The notes under the pieces: generated by a model | The model's database searches: none | What the model saw: the letters and a program-made list of their open reading frames with translations, nothing else | Told to the model about the DNA's origin: nothing | Part shown: positions 60,723 to 64,000 of the stretch, piece by piece | How positions within the stretch are numbered: the first letter of the stretch is position 1 | Layout: the number at the start of each line of letters is the position of its first letter | Translations under genes and position numbers: made by a program | Origin: Mactra quadrangularis | Lineage: Eukaryota > Mollusca > Bivalvia > Venerida > Mactridae | DNA length: 64,000 nt | NCBI GenBank assembly: GCA_025267735.1 | Contig: CM046296.1 | Location: 19,308,464 to 19,372,463 of the forward strand | Reading direction: 5' to 3'

Positions 60723-62105
60723 TACATACGTTTATGACAATTGATATTTAAAATAAGAAATAAAATTATACTAGTATACAGATATCTTTCAAATGTTGTT
60801 CAAGGCGATCATATTGTTCGGACTAGAAACATTAAGCCCCATGGTGATTTCATATGATTAGGATATAAATTTACATCATACTGATTTTATACCATATTTA
60901 TGGGAACGCCCCAAAGATCATGATATTATAATTAAATATTCAATAGTGCTTATATATATTATGTTAAAACACAGAAAACCAATATGTGAATTAGGGCAAC
61001 ACATTTCCAAACATCTTATGATCTAATAGTCTTAATTGCTGAACTCTATGATAAGAAGTAATGTCTGACGAAGTCTAGTAAGCCATTAATGCTGGCAGGG
61101 ATTAAAAGTGATACCGTTATCCTGCTCGAATATACAACGGAGAGAAAAATTAAGTCTTCTTACTTCAAATATGCTCTCTCTTATAGATTAAAATTTAATA
61201 AGCATTATTGACAGTATTCATCACGGTGAGCAAATAAATAATATTATGACAGTACACTACAAAATGGATTATATGCAAGAAAAAAAACTCACGATAGGAT
61301 ATGAAGAGATGACAAATACCATGGTGCAATGATTTAATTATAACAAAAGCAAAACAAAAGGAAAAAGAGAGTTTGAGCAAGTTCAAACGAGCCATTTTAG
61401 CACCAAGAGGAAATCAATATTCTCCATCAAAATCACTTGATAATCTCTGAATACCAACATGGTATAACAATTATATTATGTACAATATATACGTAAACGT
61501 TTGTAACAAGAATTTTCCACAAGGTCAACTTCAGGACAAATGTGTATCTGAACGCTAGGTCAATTACTCTGAACAGAGTATGACTGGAAATATAAAGAGT
61601 GATTTTGCTTCTACAGTGTTGACGGCGAAGACGAAAGCAATTGAAAATATATTGTGTAACATGTCATTGCTTAAAGTTAGAAAAGGTCTCAAGTAAGAAT
61701 TCTTGGCATCTTTATTTCATCTTAATGTATAATTTTGTTATAACATTAGCATCACTCGTTAACTATCTTACTGTTAGCAATAAGATAATACAACTTCTGC
61801 AATGTTAATCTTTTTATTATAAATACATCAGTATTAAAGAGATTAATCTTACTGTTTTAGACTGACCACTCTACTACTTTCACCTTTACATTTATTAAAA
61901 ACGCAATAATGCCAACTACTGTTAGATATCAGTGCTTTAAGCTTGCACATATAAAATATTGTCCGTCATTAGATGATAATTGATGATATGTTTATGTAAA
62001 TAGAATTATAACGATCATTTCTTTTGTAATATTTTGCGTTCGTCCAGGTACCAAAATACTGTTGTATCTGAATACCTTTATTTCAGTTATTGTATCAATA
62101 CAACT

Positions 62106-62401
62106 AAACCCGGGTCGATAGCGTGGTTGGTAGCGCGACGGGATTTGGATACTCGTGCCCGAGGGGGGTGCGGGTTCGAATCCCACCCGGGGAGGTTATA
62201 CCCTTCCATGAAAATTTGACAATAATGTCGATTTTCCTCCATTGATTTGATAAAATGGAGATGTTTCCGGCCTTGTGGAAGGGTAGGTGAGTACTGGTTA
62301 TAGACAATGGTCCAGAAAAGCTAGGTTAGGTGCACTGGAGGCCGTGAAATGACCTAAAATTGTGTTGATACGGCGTTAACTCCAATAAATAAATAAAATA
62401 A
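62106..62401 (+). repeat. tRNA-derived SINE, family A, full length
   Basis: Head with tRNA-like A box (TAGCGTGGTTGGTAGCG) and B box (GGGTTCGAATCCC), a conserved body, and a 3' end CGGCGTTAAC followed by (AATA)n. It is flanked by a perfect 12-bp target duplication, ATCAATACAACT, at 62094-62105 and 62402-62413. It is the reference copy for the family in this window. Confidence 0.9.
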
Positions 62402-62778
62402 ATCAATACAACTTCAATTGGTTTTAAGTAGATATCATTGACCTACTGTTTATTAGTTGCCATTGCTTAGCAAGGTATCAAAGGTACTGACAAACTTATA
62501 AAACAATATCATTTATCAGGAAAACTCGTTAAACATTTCATAACTGTTTTGTCACTATATTTTGTACCAAACTTTATTACCAAGATATTTGTTAAAGAAA
62601 CTGTTTTAAAGCTTTTATGCAAAACAGTATTAGGTGGTGCTTAACTTACTTCTAGATGTACATTCAATAGTGTATTCACAACTTCTGCAAGTCTATAAAC
62701 ATGTGTTTTGGTCAGAAGTTTTGTAAATGGTCAGAGAAAAATTTTACCCTGTTTTCCTCATAAATTTTGTAAAATATA

Positions 62779-63152
62779 CAGTACCCACCAAAAGTTTGAA
62801 AACATTTTCACTTTAAAGGCGTACTGAATAGCTTTTATAGAAAATTTTATGACTGTTTATTTTAAAATGCTTCTTAGTACTGCTTTCAGTTTTGGATATC
62901 ATCATAATTAAATCTCAGACTACAAATAAAGCATAGAAACTAATTTATGGAAATAATTACGATAAACGTTGTTTTGAAGGCTTTAGGATGCCAGATGCTG
63001 AATATTATAAATATGCAGCATTAATGAAAATTACTGTCATTTTATCATAAACCATACTTAAACATATTTAAAAAATGAATCTACAAAAATAATCATCAAA
63101 ATTCAATAATTGTTGTAAATTTCTTATGTCTCCAAACGTTTGGTGGGTACTG
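62779..63152. mobile_element. Mariner-like MITE, CAGTACC family, next to the somatomedin-B-like exon
   Basis: CAGTACCCACCAAAAGTTTG at the left and CAAACGTTTGGTGGGTACTG at the right, flanked by TA on both sides. It ends 15 bp downstream of the stop codon of the exon at 63168-63316. Confidence 0.85.
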
Positions 63153-63167
63153 TATGTCATATACGTT

Positions 63168-63316
63168 TTACGGCGGACAAGACGAATCAAAACAACAGTC
63201 GCCTCTACCACAGCAAGCATTATTACAAAAACAGCGGGCTACTGCATTACCCATCAGATCAAAACTGTTCATAACAACACCCCCACAGTTACCGGCACCG
63301 TATCTTGCTACACATC
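63168..63316 (-). CDS. Cysteine-rich somatomedin-B-like protein, last exon (partial)
   Basis: Acceptor ATACTTTCAG|GA, then 48 codons and TAA. The exon has nine cysteines; its second half, CFCNNACCGRGDCCFDSSC, matches the somatomedin-B core spacing C-x-C-x3-C-x5-CC closely, with a last loop of x4 instead of the usual x6. The first half (CVARYGAGNCGG...) is less typical. Probably a secreted or extracellular peptide. The signal-peptide exon was not found up to 64000, so the gene continues beyond the window edge. The frame enters in phase 1. Confidence 0.6.
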
Positions 63317-63897
63317 CTGAAAGTATATGATTATACAATATGATCGATGGCAAAATGTTTTGCACAGTTTAATCAATAAAATATATCATAAATATAAAAA
63401 GAAAAAAAATCACCACAATGAAAATGTAAAACTTTTAACAGACGACATGTAAACATTAATCAATTGCACGAAAATTTATTTCGACTATTTGGAAAACTAT
63501 CCTTATGTCAGCTTAGAGCAAATAAAAAACGACTCGAGTAAGTGAACAAGCTGAGATGCGTTTAATTAATTTTAAGTACGATTAAAATCAGTAGAACATG
63601 ATAAATAACAAATAAGTTATTGGTCTGATTTTGTTTTGAACAAATGAGATTGTATAGAGGGTATAGTGAATTCCATGTTATAAGATACATTCCATTATTA
63701 TTCAAATAGTATGATAATTAAATTTCTTTTTTCTTTTTCATTAACTCTTCTGATATATAGGATAGAGTATGAGTAACACTGTGATGTTTGATAAACAATA
63801 CATCATATCAAAATGTCACTCATGTTCGCGTTATTTTGTTATGACGTTATTACGGAAAAAATAAAAAAATAAAATAGATAAATAATGACAAACTTTT

Positions 63898-63990
63898 AAA
63901 CCCGGGTCCGTGGCGCAGATGGTAGCGCATCGCAACACCGAATCTAGTTTCCTGAAGAAGTCGCTAGTTTGAAACCCTTCCAAGATGACT
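63898..63990 (+). repeat. tRNA-like SINE head at the window edge
   Basis: A-box-like GTGGCGCAGATGGTAGCG and a B-box-like GTTTGAAACCC are present. The acceptor stems do not pair, so it is not a working tRNA gene. It may continue past the window. Confidence 0.5.
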
Positions 63991-64000
63991 ACACATTTCG

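Larger units (their letters stand above)
59916..63167. other. Intergenic region, repeats only
   Basis: Between the transporter and the somatomedin-B-like exon there are the GTGCG-type MITE, the family A SINE and the CAGTACC MITE. Nothing coding was seen at 60.75-62.09 kb. Confidence 0.5.

Noticed and set aside
62108..62180. tRNA gene
   Set aside because: The A and B boxes belong to the SINE head; the flanking target duplication and SINE body show it is a retroposon.
63898..63990. tRNA gene at the right edge
   Set aside because: The acceptor and T arms do not pair; it is SINE-like.

Overview
The window is a stretch of animal nuclear genome: AT-rich, with short GT-AG exons separated by long introns, canonical metazoan gene families (a nuclear receptor, heparan-sulfate 3-O-sulfotransferases, a 12-TM major-facilitator transporter, ankyrin and somatomedin-B-like exons), and a heavy load of tRNA-derived SINEs, non-LTR retrotransposon remnants and MITEs. 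The receptor type, the transporter type and the SINE structure fit a lophotrochozoan, most likely a mollusc. This is an inference; no sequence here fixes the species.

Layout. 1-10105: no gene recognised, but several MITEs and SINE pieces. 10110-10420 (-): first exon of an ankyrin-repeat gene whose other exons I could not find. 10421-22895: non-coding, with MITEs, foldback elements and a 31-bp minisatellite. 22896-36660 (-): a complete seven-exon nuclear receptor gene (757 residues, reconstructed from consistent splice sites and phases), with a degenerate RTE-like LINE carrying a SINE in intron 3 and two palindromic elements and a second minisatellite in intron 1. 36661-40600: SINEs, no gene. 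40749-41738 (+) and 52264-53265 (+): two single-exon 3-O-sulfotransferase genes forming a tandem segmental duplication whose flanks also match (about 40.5-47.83 kb against 52.0-54.83 kb). A degenerate LINE (48.44-51.93 kb, -) with a SINE inserted in it lies between the copies. 56071-59828 (+): a complete six-exon Naglt1/MFSD4-like sugar-type transporter (560 residues). 63168-63316 (-): last exon of a small cysteine-rich, somatomedin-B-like secreted protein, followed almost at once by a mariner-like MITE.

The genes do not form a pathway and there is no operon logic. The most informative structures are: the receptor, which ends at helix 11 without an activation helix; the sulfotransferase pair, which shows an abrupt identity boundary inside the coding sequence and changed cofactor-binding residues; a 71-bp terminal-inverted-repeat element with a 10-bp target duplication whose empty site is preserved in the paralogous copy; and palindrome-rich MITEs. 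I found no convincing wholly unknown system. All gene models were spliced by eye and need transcript support.
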